Both the position numbers and the translations under genes were made by a program. A stretch of 64,000 nucleotides of DNA from the NCBI GenBank assembly GCA_043783625.1, contig JAYVZE010000046.1:1-64000 (forward strand), read 5' to 3'. The stretch's first letter is position 1. Each line of letters begins with the position of its first letter. This stretch comes from JAFDVL01 sp043783625 (GTDB taxonomy: Bacteria; Acidobacteriota; Blastocatellia; RBC074). The notes beneath the pieces were generated by a model. It saw only the letters and a program-made list of their open reading frames with translations. It did not search any database and was not told the DNA's origin. Of this stretch, positions 18,381 through 27,490 are shown piece by piece.

Positions 18381-19079
18381 TTATTGCACTAGCCGCAATA
18401 GCTCGTAACATTGACACGACGCTGCTTCCAGTCCGGCTCGATTAAGGATTTGGATTTGACCGCGCACATAAGTGATAAGGTTTTCTTTTTGCAGGACACG
18501 GGCGGCTCTGACGACACCTTCACGGCGCACGCCCAGCATATCGGAGAGAAATTCCTGCGTCAGCCGAAATTCGTTCGATCTGAGCCGATCCTGCGTCATC
18601 AGGAGCCAGCGTGCGAGGCGTTCTTCCACGCGGTGAAAATGGTTGCAGACCGCTCCCTGTGAAATCTGAGCCAACAACGAATGCGTGTAGCGACGCAATA
18701 AATCCGGCAATGACGTTTGCTGCTTAATTTCCCGACGCAGCACCCCGGCTTTCATTCTCATCGCCGTTCCTGTTCCTTGTACCAACGCCCGGTTGAGCGA
18801 AGTACTGGCTCCCAGAAAAATCCCGATGCCGACCATTCCTTCACTGCCAACCATCCCGACTTCCAGCGGTGAACGCTCTTCCACCGTGGAAAGCAACGAG
18901 ACGATGCCCTGATTCGGGAAATAAACGTAGGGCATCACATCACCAGGCTGGTAAAGAATTGTGCCGAAGTCTAAAGCGACCTGCTCCAGATCAGGCTGTA
19001 ATCGTTGATATTCTTTAAGAGGAAGGGCGGCGAGCAATTGGTTTTCAATTTTCTCACGTAGTTTCGTGGATCGTGGCAT
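18381..19079 (-). CDS. Crp/Fnr family transcriptional regulator (first)
   Basis: The 232-residue protein has an N-terminal cyclic-nucleotide-binding-like beta-barrel (about 15-125; GTILYQPGDVMPYVYFPNQGIVSLL) and a C-terminal winged helix (about 150-215; LTQEFLSDMLGVRREGVVRAARVLQKENLI). The barrel lacks the Cys cluster of FNR and the Arg-Ala pair for cAMP, so it belongs to the ligand-unknown group common in soil bacteria. It is a paralogue of the next gene, which has the same orientation and the same MLGVRREGV recognition segment. Confidence 0.88.
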   Translation of the reverse strand: MPRSTKLREKIENQLLAALPLKEYQRLQPDLEQVALDFGTILYQPGDVMPYVYFPNQGIVSLLSTVEERSPLEVGMVGSEGMVGIGIFLGASTSLNRALVQGTGTAMRMKAGVLRREIKQQTSLPDLLRRYTHSLLAQISQGAVCNHFHRVEERLARWLLMTQDRLRSNEFRLTQEFLSDMLGVRREGVVRAARVLQKENLITYVRGQIQILNRAGLEAASCQCYELLRLVQ

Positions 19080-19237
19080 GAATTTTCTCCTTGGTTGCTG
19101 TCTTATTTGGGAAACCCAACGACGGCAAGAGGAGAAGGTGATTAACCCGATCCAGATGTCGAATGATGAACTTAGAACTAACGAGTGCTGAGGTTATATC
19201 ACGTTGTTAAGCTGATAAGTAAAGTATCGGTGAGAAA

Positions 19238-19951
19238 CTAATTTAGCAGGCGGTCATATTCGGTTTTCACTACCTGATAACATTCGCAGACCTCCGCTTC
19301 CAGCCCGGGCCGATTTCGCACGGTAATGGTTCCACGCACATAAGAGATCAAGCCCTGCTCTTTTAACTGTTGAGCCGCCATTGTGACACCTTCCCGGCGT
19401 ACTCCCAGCATATTGGAGATCAGGTCATGCGTCATTACCAATTTGTCAGAGCGGAGGCGGTCATGGCTCAATAACAACCAGCGGCAGAGTTGTTGCTCGA
19501 CCGAGTGGAGGCGGTTGCAAACAGCCGTTTGTGAAATTTGGGTAATCAACGCCTGCGTGTAGCGTAGCAAGAGCAATTGCAGCGCCCCACCAATTTCAAA
19601 TTTGTCACGCAAGGCCTGCACGTCCATTTTATAGGCATTGCCCGCACTCTGCACTACTGCCCGATTTGGCGTGGTGTCACCGCCCAGAAAAATAGCAATG
19701 CCAAGCATCCCTTCAAATCCAACTACGCCGATTTCGGCGGTCGCTCCATTGTTCATCAGATAGAGCAACGAAACAATAGAAGTCGTAGGGAAATACACCT
19801 GCGTCATTTGTTCACCAGATTCGTAAATGACTTCGCCCAGTGAAAAGGATACGGGTTCCAGATGTGGCAGGAGCGATTGATAAACCTCTTTTGGCAGGGC
19901 GGCGAGCAGGTGATTTTCAAGTGGATTTTGTGTTTGGGCAGAATTGGACAT
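19238..19951 (-). CDS. Crp/Fnr family transcriptional regulator (second)
   Basis: The 237-residue paralogue of the downstream regulator has the same barrel (GEVIYESGEQMTQVYFPTTSIVSLLYLM) and winged helix (MTHDLISNMLGVRREGVTMAAQQLKEQGLI). No Fe-S cysteines or cAMP signature are present. The two recognition helices share MLGVRREGV, so the proteins could bind related operators (inference). It is divergent from the receiver gene at 20267, with 315 bases between that may hold shared control sites. Confidence 0.88.
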   Translation of the reverse strand: MSNSAQTQNPLENHLLAALPKEVYQSLLPHLEPVSFSLGEVIYESGEQMTQVYFPTTSIVSLLYLMNNGATAEIGVVGFEGMLGIAIFLGGDTTPNRAVVQSAGNAYKMDVQALRDKFEIGGALQLLLLRYTQALITQISQTAVCNRLHSVEQQLCRWLLLSHDRLRSDKLVMTHDLISNMLGVRREGVTMAAQQLKEQGLISYVRGTITVRNRPGLEAEVCECYQVVKTEYDRLLN

Positions 19952-20266
19952 AACAGCCTTTCTAAGATGAGAGCTTGCGACACAGTGTGATACAAGGAGA
20001 AATTATAACCTAAAAATTAATAATCTATAAGTGCTGTATCGCACAGACGGACTTCGGCGCTGCCTCTATATTAGGGTTGTAATCTCCGACAATTTCCATC
20101 GCGTGATCTAGAGTGCGACTCTGACCGTAAGGTTCTTTACTCCCCTCGGAATGCAGGGTTTCACTCTAAATTACGCTGATAGAATCAGTGTCGGCTGGCG
20201 GTTTTATAAGGACTGAACTGGTCTTAATCGTCAGGCGTCCAGGCACGAATTTTTAGCAGGAGGGCA
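19952..20266. other. Divergent intergenic region between crp/fnr-type and receiver genes
   Basis: No gene is credible here. An imperfect inverted repeat (AAGGAC-N6-GGTCTT) lies near 20207-20225, close to the receiver gene. I see no clear -35/-10 pair. AGGAGG at 20260-20265 (AGCAGGAGGGCA) lies just before the receiver ATG. Confidence 0.4.
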
Positions 20267-20653
20267 ATGCAAGTTTCTGAACGGCAAATTCTTTTAGTTG
20301 ATGATAACCATGACGCGTGCGAAATGATGAAGGAGTGGTTCAGTCCTGCCTACATGATCACATCGGCTCAAAGCATGGCGGAAGGGTGGGAGCTGGCACG
20401 GAGCAAATCTTTCGACCTGTGTCTGCTCGACAGCAGGCTGCCCGACGGAAGCGGCTACGAATTATGTCAACGAATCTGCGCCGACCTCCCCGATTTGCCA
20501 GTCGTTTTTTATTCAGGATGTGCCTTTGAGGAAGACCGGCAGCAGGGGCTGGCAGCGGGTGCCCGTGCCTATCTTGTGAAGCCGAATGACCTTGATCGGA
20601 TTGAAGAAGTTGTGAGCAGGCTCATCGCTGAAGTCGGAGCGACTCAAAGTTAA
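20267..20653 (+). CDS. Stand-alone response regulator receiver protein
   Basis: The 128-residue single REC domain has the acidic pair D12-D13 (ILLVDDN), phosphoacceptor D55 (LCLLDSRLPDGSG), S83 in the switch position and K105 (YLVKPND). There is no output domain, so it acts as a shuttle or a partner of another protein. No histidine kinase is present in the window. A strong AGGAGG stands a few bases before the ATG. A REP-like palindrome follows 28 bases after the stop. Confidence 0.9.
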   Translation: MQVSERQILLVDDNHDACEMMKEWFSPAYMITSAQSMAEGWELARSKSFDLCLLDSRLPDGSGYELCQRICADLPDLPVVFYSGCAFEEDRQQGLAAGARAYLVKPNDLDRIEEVVSRLIAEVGATQS

Positions 20654-20680
20654 ATTGTGAGCAGAACGTGATCCTCTGTC

Positions 20681-20719
20681 GGTGCGCCAGCATCTTGCTG
20701 GCAATTATTGGTGGCACCT
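20681..20719. repeat. Isolated REP-like palindrome
   Basis: GGTGCGCCAGCATCTTGCTG with GGTGGCACC shortly after is the same element as the REP copies around the hsd/RAYT locus (56-60 kb). One base differs from the consensus core GCCAGCATCCTGCTGGC. Confidence 0.75.
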
Positions 20720-20890
20720 TAGCCTCCCGCCATACCAAAACAAATGCTGAGGCAGAGGTGAAATTGCTTCGGTTATTTCCTGTCTTGTCTAATATTGAAC
20801 AGCTATTTTTTTCGGACTGCGTAATCATAGAGCGTTTTCAATCCTACTCAACCTCAGTTTCCAAAAACGCGATGACTCAAGGAGGGAATT

Positions 20891-21115
20891 ATGACGAATG
20901 TTGAGCGTGAGAAAATTGCAGTACTGGCCAGCAAATCTCTGATTTTAAGGGAAGTGTGGTTGCGTGAGCGACAGGTCGTGCTTTCAGAGCAACTCGCTGC
21001 GAATGACAAAGTCAAACAGCGCTGGGAGCTGTCCGAACCCATTGAAGTAACTCAGCGTCAAGCCGTCAATGGGAAAGTGCTTAGTGACAGAACCCAACAT
21101 CAATCATCCGGTTAA
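20891..21115 (+). CDS. Small hypothetical protein
   Basis: The 74-residue soluble, charged and mainly helical protein is supported by a near-perfect ribosome site (AAGGAGGG, 4 bases before the ATG). No domain is recognised. It precedes groEL by 161 bases but does not resemble GroES, which would be about 95 residues with a mobile loop. Confidence 0.55.
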   Translation: MTNVEREKIAVLASKSLILREVWLRERQVVLSEQLAANDKVKQRWELSEPIEVTQRQAVNGKVLSDRTQHQSSG

Positions 21116-21276
21116 TCGCCGATATGGACAGGCGTGACAAGCTGAACTAAATTTACGAACCCCTTATATTTATTGCTCTTTCCTGCTAAGTCTGTCACTG
21201 TCATGAATTCCGTCTAAGCCCGCATGCTTTCAACGTACTAAAACTTCCCGTTCTCAAAATTGAAGAGAAAAAATAT

Positions 21277-22878
21277 ATGGCAAAACAAATAATTTATGGT
21301 TCGGAATCTCGTATTGCAATTTTACGTGGCGTCAATCAACTGGCTGACACCGTGAAAATTACGCTTGGCCCCAAAGGGCGCAACGTGGCAATTGACAAAA
21401 AATATGGCTCACCTGCGATGACCAAAGACGGCGTGACTGTTGCGCAAGAAATTCAACTGGAAGACCCGTTGGAAAATATGGGGGCGCAGATGGTGCGCGA
21501 AGTCGCCTCCAAAACTTCAGATGTTGCCGGAGACGGAACGACTACCGCGACAGTTTTGGCACAGGCGATTTTTCGTGAAGGTGTGAAGACTGTGACCGCC
21601 GGAGCGAATCCGATGGCACTGCGTCGCGGCATAGATAAAGCCGTCGTGATTGCTTTGAAAGCTATCGAAAAACTGGCGACGCCAATCTCCGGCAAAGCCA
21701 TCATCCACGTCGGGACGATCTCCGCGAATGGCGATGCGACCATCGGCAAAATGATTGCGAAGGCGATGGAGAAAGTTGGCAAAGACGGCGTCATCACCGT
21801 CGAAGAATCGCAGACCATGGAAACGACACTGGAATTCGTCGAAGGAATGCAATTTGATCGCGGCTTTCAAAGTTCGTATTTCATCACTGACACGACGCAC
21901 ATGGAAGCTGTCCTCGAAGACACTTTGATTCTGCTCCACGAAAAAAAGATCAGCGTCATGAATGATCTTTTTCCCGTGCTGGAAATGGTCGCGAAGGAAA
22001 ATAAATCTCTTCTGGTGATCGCTGAAGATATTGATGGCGATGCGCTCTCAACATTGGTCATCAACAAATTGCGCGGGACATTGAAAATCGCGGCAGTGAA
22101 ATCTCCGGGCTTCGGTGATCGTCGTAAAGATATGTTGGAAGATTTGGCAATTCTCACGGGAGGAAAAGTCATCAGTGATGATCTTGGCATTCAACTTGAA
22201 AAAGTTACGCTGGCAGACCTCGGACGCGCCAAAAAAATAATTATTGATAAAGACAAAACGGTCATCATCGGAGGCAAAGGGTCGGCAGAAGCGATGGCCA
22301 GCCGCGTCAAAACAATTCGCGCGCAAGCGGAAGCGACGACTGGCGAATATGACCGCGATAAATTGAACGAACGCTTAGCCAAATTGGTGGGCGGCGTCGC
22401 CATCATCAAAGTTGGCGCGGCGACCGAAATGGAAATGAAGGAAAAGAAAGCCCGCGTTGAGGATGCGATGAACGCGACCCGCGCGGCAGTGGAAGAGGGC
22501 ATCGTCCCGGGCGGCGGCGTAGCGTATTTACGCGCAGCGAAAGCGTTAGAGAAATATAAAGTCTTCCCGAATGGCGAAGGTGATGAAGACGAACAAATCG
22601 GCGTTAACATCGTCAGGCGAGCTTTGGAAGAACCGTTGCGACAAATCGCCTTCAATGCCGGAGCCGAAGGCGCGATTATCGTAGCGCAACTTCGCACTGA
22701 AAAAAATGAATTGGTAGGCTTCAACGCCGCCAACGAAAAAATCGAAGACCTTGTCGCCGCCGGTGTGATTGATCCCGCCAAAGTCACGCGCACCGCGTTG
22801 CAGAATGCGGCTTCGATTGCAGGACTTTTACTCACGACCGAAGTCATGATTTCAGATGAAAAAGGAGTCAGCAATTAG
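21277..22878 (+). CDS. groL: Chaperonin GroEL (60 kDa), without adjacent groES
   Basis: The 533-residue ATP-dependent folding chaperonin contains LGPKGRNV, KDGVTVAQEI (Asp52 region), the nucleotide motif GDGTTTAT (near 86-93), KSPGFGDRRK in the apical domain and VEEGIVPGGGVAYLRA with the catalytic Asp in VEDAMNATRA. The C-terminus ends MISDEKGVSN and lacks the Gly-Gly-Met tail typical of housekeeping GroEL. No groES lies upstream and I see no CIRCE operator (TTAGCACTC-N9-GAGTGCTAA). It may therefore be a secondary paralogue under other control. All core motifs are present, so it should fold and hydrolyse ATP. Confidence 0.95.
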   Translation: MAKQIIYGSESRIAILRGVNQLADTVKITLGPKGRNVAIDKKYGSPAMTKDGVTVAQEIQLEDPLENMGAQMVREVASKTSDVAGDGTTTATVLAQAIFREGVKTVTAGANPMALRRGIDKAVVIALKAIEKLATPISGKAIIHVGTISANGDATIGKMIAKAMEKVGKDGVITVEESQTMETTLEFVEGMQFDRGFQSSYFITDTTHMEAVLEDTLILLHEKKISVMNDLFPVLEMVAKENKSLLVIAEDIDGDALSTLVINKLRGTLKIAAVKSPGFGDRRKDMLEDLAILTGGKVISDDLGIQLEKVTLADLGRAKKIIIDKDKTVIIGGKGSAEAMASRVKTIRAQAEATTGEYDRDKLNERLAKLVGGVAIIKVGAATEMEMKEKKARVEDAMNATRAAVEEGIVPGGGVAYLRAAKALEKYKVFPNGEGDEDEQIGVNIVRRALEEPLRQIAFNAGAEGAIIVAQLRTEKNELVGFNAANEKIEDLVAAGVIDPAKVTRTALQNAASIAGLLLTTEVMISDEKGVSN

Positions 22879-22962
22879 CAGTTAGCAGTTAGCTATTAGC
22901 CAGAACGATGTAGTAATCGCTAATCACTTCTGGCTAATAGCTAAGACCTAACCGCTAACCGC
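22873..22962. repeat. Long inverted repeat after groEL
   Basis: A perfect 16-base arm TAGCTATTAGCCAGAA (22890-22905) pairs with 22928-22943. Imperfect outer arms of repeated GCAGTTA/TAACCGC units extend the stem to about 30 bp. It overlaps the groEL stop codon. No T-run follows. Confidence 0.7.
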
Positions 22963-22970
22963 TCCCCCCT

Positions 22971-23186
22971 ATGATTTTATGTGAACTCTGCAAACTGCAA
23001 TCAGCCAACACGAGCTGTACGCTCGGAAATACCATTCCGAAAAAGATGCGCTGCGAAGATTTTACGCCCTCCGTAGAACGTTTCTGCGCCACCCCCGCCG
23101 ACTACGCCAGAAAAGATCAGGTGTATCAGATGGCATTATTTTTTGGATTGAAGGGGAAAGAACTCAAGCGTGTGCAAACGATGTAA
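22971..23186 (+). CDS. Small Cys-containing protein, unknown
   Basis: The 71-residue protein has cysteines at 4, 7, 16, 28 and 39. The N-terminal CELC knuckle plus later cysteines suggest metal binding. IPKKMRCEDFTPSVERFCATPADY is a compact conserved-looking core. No ribosome site is obvious and the start lies directly after the repeat, so support is moderate. No function assigned. Confidence 0.5.
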   Translation: MILCELCKLQSANTSCTLGNTIPKKMRCEDFTPSVERFCATPADYARKDQVYQMALFFGLKGKELKRVQTM

Positions 23187-23257
23187 TTAGTTGAAATCCA
23201 AAATTGCGAAATTTGCTGTCATCGCGGTACTATCAGCCATTCTTAGGAGGAAATAAG

Positions 23258-23923
23258 ATGAAACCGCTGCTACTCATGTTGCTGATTTGTTCTTCGGCAT
23301 TCGCGCAAAAAACATTCGATCTCAAAAATGCTTCGCAGTATTTCGACATTAAAATTACGGTCGCTAAATGCGAAGATACTTCTTGCCGGGGAAAAGCTTC
23401 GTTTGCTTTTTATAAGAAAGGCGGGAAAGTTGCTTATCAGGTGATTACTTTGCCGGACACTTATGTCGAGCTGGATGAGAAAGGGAAGCCGGAAGTAAAT
23501 CAGACGCTGCTGTATGACAAGCAAAGCGCGGTGAATATTGGCGATTTTAATTTTGACGGGATGGAAGATGTGGCGCTTTGTGATGGCACAAATGGCGCGT
23601 ACGGGATGCCGTCATATCAAATATTTTTGTCTTCACGTTCCGCCGGAAAATTCGTCTACGATAAAAAATTCAGTGGGCTGGGAAAACATCTGGGAATGTT
23701 TGAGGTAGATAAGCCGAAGAAACTCTTGCGCACCTTTGATAAAAGTGGATGTTGCTGGCACATCACCGAAGAATTTTCGGTGGTGAATAATGCACCGAAA
23801 AAAATCCTGGAAGTGGTCGAAGACGCTACCATCGCAGATGAAAAGAAAGTCAAAATCACTACTAAAAGTTTAGTCAATGGAAAATGGCAGACGAAAGTGA
23901 AGCTGGTGGCAAGAAAGGAATAG
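23258..23923 (+). CDS. Secreted XAC2610-like/FG-GAP-type protein
   Basis: The start at 23258 has TTAGGAGG 8 bases before it and begins a signal peptide (MKPLLLMLLICSSAFAQ); the ATG at 23204 is upstream of the ribosome site. The mature protein contains one calcium-loop-like repeat (NIGDFNFDGMEDVALCDG) and paired cysteines (GCCWH). This fits the XAC2610-related secreted family, which has no established function. It stands alone, facing the end of a minus-strand operon. Confidence 0.6.
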   Translation: MKPLLLMLLICSSAFAQKTFDLKNASQYFDIKITVAKCEDTSCRGKASFAFYKKGGKVAYQVITLPDTYVELDEKGKPEVNQTLLYDKQSAVNIGDFNFDGMEDVALCDGTNGAYGMPSYQIFLSSRSAGKFVYDKKFSGLGKHLGMFEVDKPKKLLRTFDKSGCCWHITEEFSVVNNAPKKILEVVEDATIADEKKVKITTKSLVNGKWQTKVKLVARKE

Positions 23924-23980
23924 CCTCAATCTTCAATTTACGCCGATATTTGGGCAAGAAAAATCTCACAACCTAAAAAT

Positions 23981-24394
23981 TTACTGCACAATTGCAGGCG
24001 GTATGTCCTGAATAAATTTGCGTCCACGAAAACGCCATGTGCCTTCACGCTTAATCAAGACATCTTCGTAGCGTCCCGTGAAAATAATTTGCACGCCTTT
24101 TGCTCCGGTGCGCGTCAGTTGTAGATATGAACGCGACGTAGCTTCATCGCCATTAATCTCAGAAATAATATTGACGGTGAAATGGCGGAGTCCGGGGATT
24201 CTGCTGCGATGATTTTGCTCGTAAGAGTTGGCAAATTCGCGGATGGCTTCGATGCCGGCGCGGTATTGCCCGATCCCGTCCATCACTGCATCTTCGCTCC
24301 AGCAATCAACCCAGGTTTCATAATCACCGCTATCAATGGAATAATTATAACGGGCGATGAGTTCTTCAATGGCAAATTTATCTTCAATGTTCAT
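23981..24394 (-). CDS. SnoaL-like/NTF2-fold protein
   Basis: The start at 24394 (MNIEDKFAIEELIARYNYSIDSGD) is the usual start of this family; the longer frame adds 25 residues without support. The pattern YETWVDCWSEDAVMDG, then RHFTVNIISEINGDEATSRSYLQL and GRYEDVLIKREGTWRFRGRK, is typical of SnoaL-like polyketide cyclases, dehydratases and ring-hydroxylating beta-like proteins. It is the last gene of the minus-strand catabolic block. An isomerase, hydratase or lactonase role is possible; no residue decides it. Confidence 0.75.
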   Translation of the reverse strand: MNIEDKFAIEELIARYNYSIDSGDYETWVDCWSEDAVMDGIGQYRAGIEAIREFANSYEQNHRSRIPGLRHFTVNIISEINGDEATSRSYLQLTRTGAKGVQIIFTGRYEDVLIKREGTWRFRGRKFIQDIPPAIVQ

Positions 24395-24422
24395 AGCTTC
24401 TTTCGGTGCGACAGTTAAGTGG

Positions 24423-26213
24423 TTAACGAGCAAGAGGCAGTGCGAGATACGATGGATGCAAGGCATCACGATAAATGTGCAGGGTTGGTGCGGGATTCAA
24501 TTGTTGATAATTCGTGCGGCCTTGCGAACCTGTGACGGTGAGACGAATCCGATGTCCGGCTTTGAAAATCGTCGCCGTCGGCATTAGATCAATCGCCAGC
24601 TTGACAGGCTTCTCCGGCGTTAGTTTATGTTCGTCCACCTTGTACGCGCGATGCCAGGGCAGGTCGAGAAAATCGTAGTCGGGTTTGTGAATCGCTCGCA
24701 AAGATGCCCGCAACCTGCCGTCAGACACGTACACTGAATTGCCCTCCGCGTCTACATTTTCGAGAAAAACAAAAATGTCAGCATCCTCCGCCGAAACTGA
24801 CAACCACAGCGAAACAATCGGATGTCCCGCAATTTCTGTGTCTGCACTCAGCGGTTCGCTTGTCCACGTCAAGCCTTTCTGATCCCATTCCGTCGCGCCT
24901 TTGTAAGGTGGCAGTACGCCGAGCGGTTCGACGTGCGCGGTAATTCCGTAAACAATTTTGTATTCATCTCCGGCTTCCGCTTCGCCGGGCGCAGACGTTT
25001 TTAGGCTGCCATCATTGATCGAAGGCGATGTTCCCGATTTACCACCTTGTAAAAAATAGACCTGCGGTTTTGAGACGGGAGGCCATTGTGATGCGGATCG
25101 CCACTCCTTGCCGGCTGCCGCATTGACAGTGCTATGCCAGATCGGAGGTTCTTTCATAATGCCGTTGTCTACGCCCTTCAACCAGTAATCGAACCAGCGT
25201 GCTTGTTCCTGCGTGAAATCGAAGCCCGCGCTGCCGCCGTGCGCCCACGGGCCGATGACCATCTTTTTCGGATGCGGCCAGTTGGCATACGAAATGACCG
25301 TGTCGCGCCGCAGAAAGTCGTACCAGCCGCCGTACATATATGCGGGAACACCGGAGCGTTTGATTTCATCAAGATGGTTGCTCATGCTGACTTCCGCCCA
25401 CCAGTAACTGCCGGAAAGATTTGACCAGCTATCGCGGTACGGCGTTTCGTTCATCAACGCATTGAGCGAGGCGTTCTGTTTGTGCTGTTCGACGGCGGCC
25501 TTCAGCATTGATCTGTCGGCGTCTTCATCCACTGGAACGGTTTGCAGGTCGTCGGCGTAGGGCGTATCGGCTCCGGCGGTGTAGCGAAAAATGCCGCCGC
25601 GTACCCAGCCGTCATATATATTGAAATCAGTGATGCCGAAAAAAACGGCTTTCAAATAAGGCGACATCGTAGTTACGGCGTTTTCAACCGTGCCACCCAG
25701 ATACGATCCGCCCATCATCCCAATTTTTCCCGCAGACCATTTTTGCGTACCCAGCCATTCCATTAGATCGTAAGAATCTTCAGCTTCAACGCGATTGTGT
25801 GGAGCTTGTCGGATACCGAACGAAGCACCTTTGCCGCGTGTGTCGGCGAGTACGGCGACATAGCCGTAGCGCGTCAATTCCAGTGTGGAATTGAAACTAT
25901 TCGATGACGTGATTTTGCCGTCTTTGCTGAACATTGCACGGCGATATGGCGTGAATTGCCAGACGACGGGCAGCGGCGTAGCCACGACTTCGCCTTTCAG
26001 TGTTGGACGATAAATGTCTACAGCGAGTTTGGTTCCGTCGCGGACAGGCACGTATTGCGAAAAGCGTTTCCATCCGTCATAGGTTTGTTTCTGGTAGCCG
26101 CTATAGACGCCGGGCTTGGAGATTTTTGGTTGCGCGAAAGAAGCAGTTACAACACCGCACACTGCGAATGTGAGGATTGCGATTCTGATGGTTGAGAGAT
26201 TCGGTAATTTCAT
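24423..26213 (-). CDS. Secreted CocE/NonD family hydrolase
   Basis: The start is taken at 26213, where a signal peptide begins (MKLPNLSTIRIAILTF ... VTASFAQ); the open frame extends further upstream inside the previous gene. This is an alpha/beta hydrolase of the cocaine-esterase/X-Pro dipeptidyl-peptidase group. The nucleophile is in GMMGGSYLGG (Ser about 170), and VLADTRGKGAS precedes it. GPWAHGG and the C-terminal jelly-roll domain (from about 370) are also present. It probably cleaves an ester or amide in the periplasm. The ATG overlaps the stop of the upstream dehydratase subunit gene by 4 bases, so translation is coupled. Confidence 0.88.
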   Translation of the reverse strand: MKLPNLSTIRIAILTFAVCGVVTASFAQPKISKPGVYSGYQKQTYDGWKRFSQYVPVRDGTKLAVDIYRPTLKGEVVATPLPVVWQFTPYRRAMFSKDGKITSSNSFNSTLELTRYGYVAVLADTRGKGASFGIRQAPHNRVEAEDSYDLMEWLGTQKWSAGKIGMMGGSYLGGTVENAVTTMSPYLKAVFFGITDFNIYDGWVRGGIFRYTAGADTPYADDLQTVPVDEDADRSMLKAAVEQHKQNASLNALMNETPYRDSWSNLSGSYWWAEVSMSNHLDEIKRSGVPAYMYGGWYDFLRRDTVISYANWPHPKKMVIGPWAHGGSAGFDFTQEQARWFDYWLKGVDNGIMKEPPIWHSTVNAAAGKEWRSASQWPPVSKPQVYFLQGGKSGTSPSINDGSLKTSAPGEAEAGDEYKIVYGITAHVEPLGVLPPYKGATEWDQKGLTWTSEPLSADTEIAGHPIVSLWLSVSAEDADIFVFLENVDAEGNSVYVSDGRLRASLRAIHKPDYDFLDLPWHRAYKVDEHKLTPEKPVKLAIDLMPTATIFKAGHRIRLTVTGSQGRTNYQQLNPAPTLHIYRDALHPSYLALPLAR

Positions 26214-27481
26214 GATGTTCTCTTTGCAATAAATTCCGCCACACGCTGCCGCATTTCTGCTCCGTCCCAGCCGCGTGCATCCACCATATCCGCCCAAATT
26301 TCTAAAGTCGGAATGCCCGCCGCTTCGAGTGCGCGTTTGATGAAATAACTGCCCGTTGCGCTCGGACGCGAACCGCTGGGAATCAATAACAACGCGCCGT
26401 CAATGCGATGTTCTTGCGCCTGATGGACGATCCATTCATTCGCCCAGGGCGGATTATGCAATTGTTCATTGAAGCTGACGACACGGCTCGCCAACGCCCG
26501 TAGCGGATCATCCAACCCGTAACGCAGGTAGCCGTCCGGCCCGAACGCCAGATACATTGACCACACGAACACCGCGCCAAATTGTTCTTCAAAAGCCGTA
26601 TAAAATCCGGTGTCGTGCCAGAGTCCCGCGCCGACCCACATCATCCGCAATTTTTCATTTGGTACGGCGGCGATGCCTTGTGCGACGCGCTGTTTCACTT
26701 CATCACGAAAGGTACGTGCGTGATTGACTGCCCATTCGCTGCCGCGATGCCATTGCGTCGTCATGACATTTTGCACCTGTTCATTCATCCGCACGGGCGT
26801 TTGTGGAGCCTTACAAATCAACTCGCGGACTTCTTCAAAATACAATTCCTGCTGATTGACCGCTTCCATCAAAGTGCGCAGTCGTTGCACGTCGAATTTT
26901 CGTTGCGTAATTTTTTCCAGCGCGTGAATCAAGGTTTGCATTTCCGCGACCATGTGATCAAGGCGATGCGGTTCAAATAATTCTTGCCAATGATGGCGGC
27001 TGAGTTCCCACCAGCGCGGCGGTAGATGTGTGGCTCCGGTATTATCAAGCGGAATGAATGGTGCGCCAAACGCCTGCGCCCACAAATGAAATACGCGCTG
27101 AATGCAATCACAGGTCAGCCGCGCCGACAGCAATGCAGGCTTTGGCAATCCGCCCCACGGCGCAGTCGCCGGATCATTTGCCAGCGTACAGCCCAAGCCC
27201 AAGCTGCAATACCGACAAAGCCCGTCGTGAAAGCCTTGTGCGTTAAGCGTATCGAAATACGTCGCCGACATCCGTTTCGCCGCAATGACCGCCGCCCACC
27301 ATTGATTGCTGATGATCGGTACCTCCATCACGCTAAAAATTTCGAGCGGCATATCGGCCTGCACAATCGCGTAGGGCTTGTGGTCAGCGAAGACTTCCTG
27401 CCGTAATTGCGCAAACCACGCTTTTTGATGGTCGGCGGCGGCGCGAGTGCAATTCAATTGTTTGTCGTTTCGATCCGTCAT
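26210..27481 (-). CDS. 2-hydroxyacyl-CoA dehydratase/benzoyl-CoA reductase family subunit (larger)
   Basis: The 423-residue member of the HgdB/BcrB-type family uses [4Fe-4S] clusters for radical dehydration or reduction of CoA thioesters. Candidate cluster ligands are Cys89 and Cys92 (GLCRYCSLGLG), Cys98 and the TCDC pair at 124-126, the last matching the family's conserved Cys-Asp. Late motifs include EHRIDGALLLIPSG and KRALEAAGIPTLEI. The next upstream gene encodes the partner. No activator ATPase (HgdC/BcrA type) is in the window. The ends overlap (26210/26213) with the CocE hydrolase gene. Confidence 0.82.
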   Translation of the reverse strand: MTDRNDKQLNCTRAAADHQKAWFAQLRQEVFADHKPYAIVQADMPLEIFSVMEVPIISNQWWAAVIAAKRMSATYFDTLNAQGFHDGLCRYCSLGLGCTLANDPATAPWGGLPKPALLSARLTCDCIQRVFHLWAQAFGAPFIPLDNTGATHLPPRWWELSRHHWQELFEPHRLDHMVAEMQTLIHALEKITQRKFDVQRLRTLMEAVNQQELYFEEVRELICKAPQTPVRMNEQVQNVMTTQWHRGSEWAVNHARTFRDEVKQRVAQGIAAVPNEKLRMMWVGAGLWHDTGFYTAFEEQFGAVFVWSMYLAFGPDGYLRYGLDDPLRALASRVVSFNEQLHNPPWANEWIVHQAQEHRIDGALLLIPSGSRPSATGSYFIKRALEAAGIPTLEIWADMVDARGWDGAEMRQRVAEFIAKRTS

Positions 27482-27490
27482 TAATCACTC

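Noticed and set aside
22191..22874. 227-residue frame antisense to groEL
   Set aside because: Common artefact over groEL; the sense gene has all family motifs.
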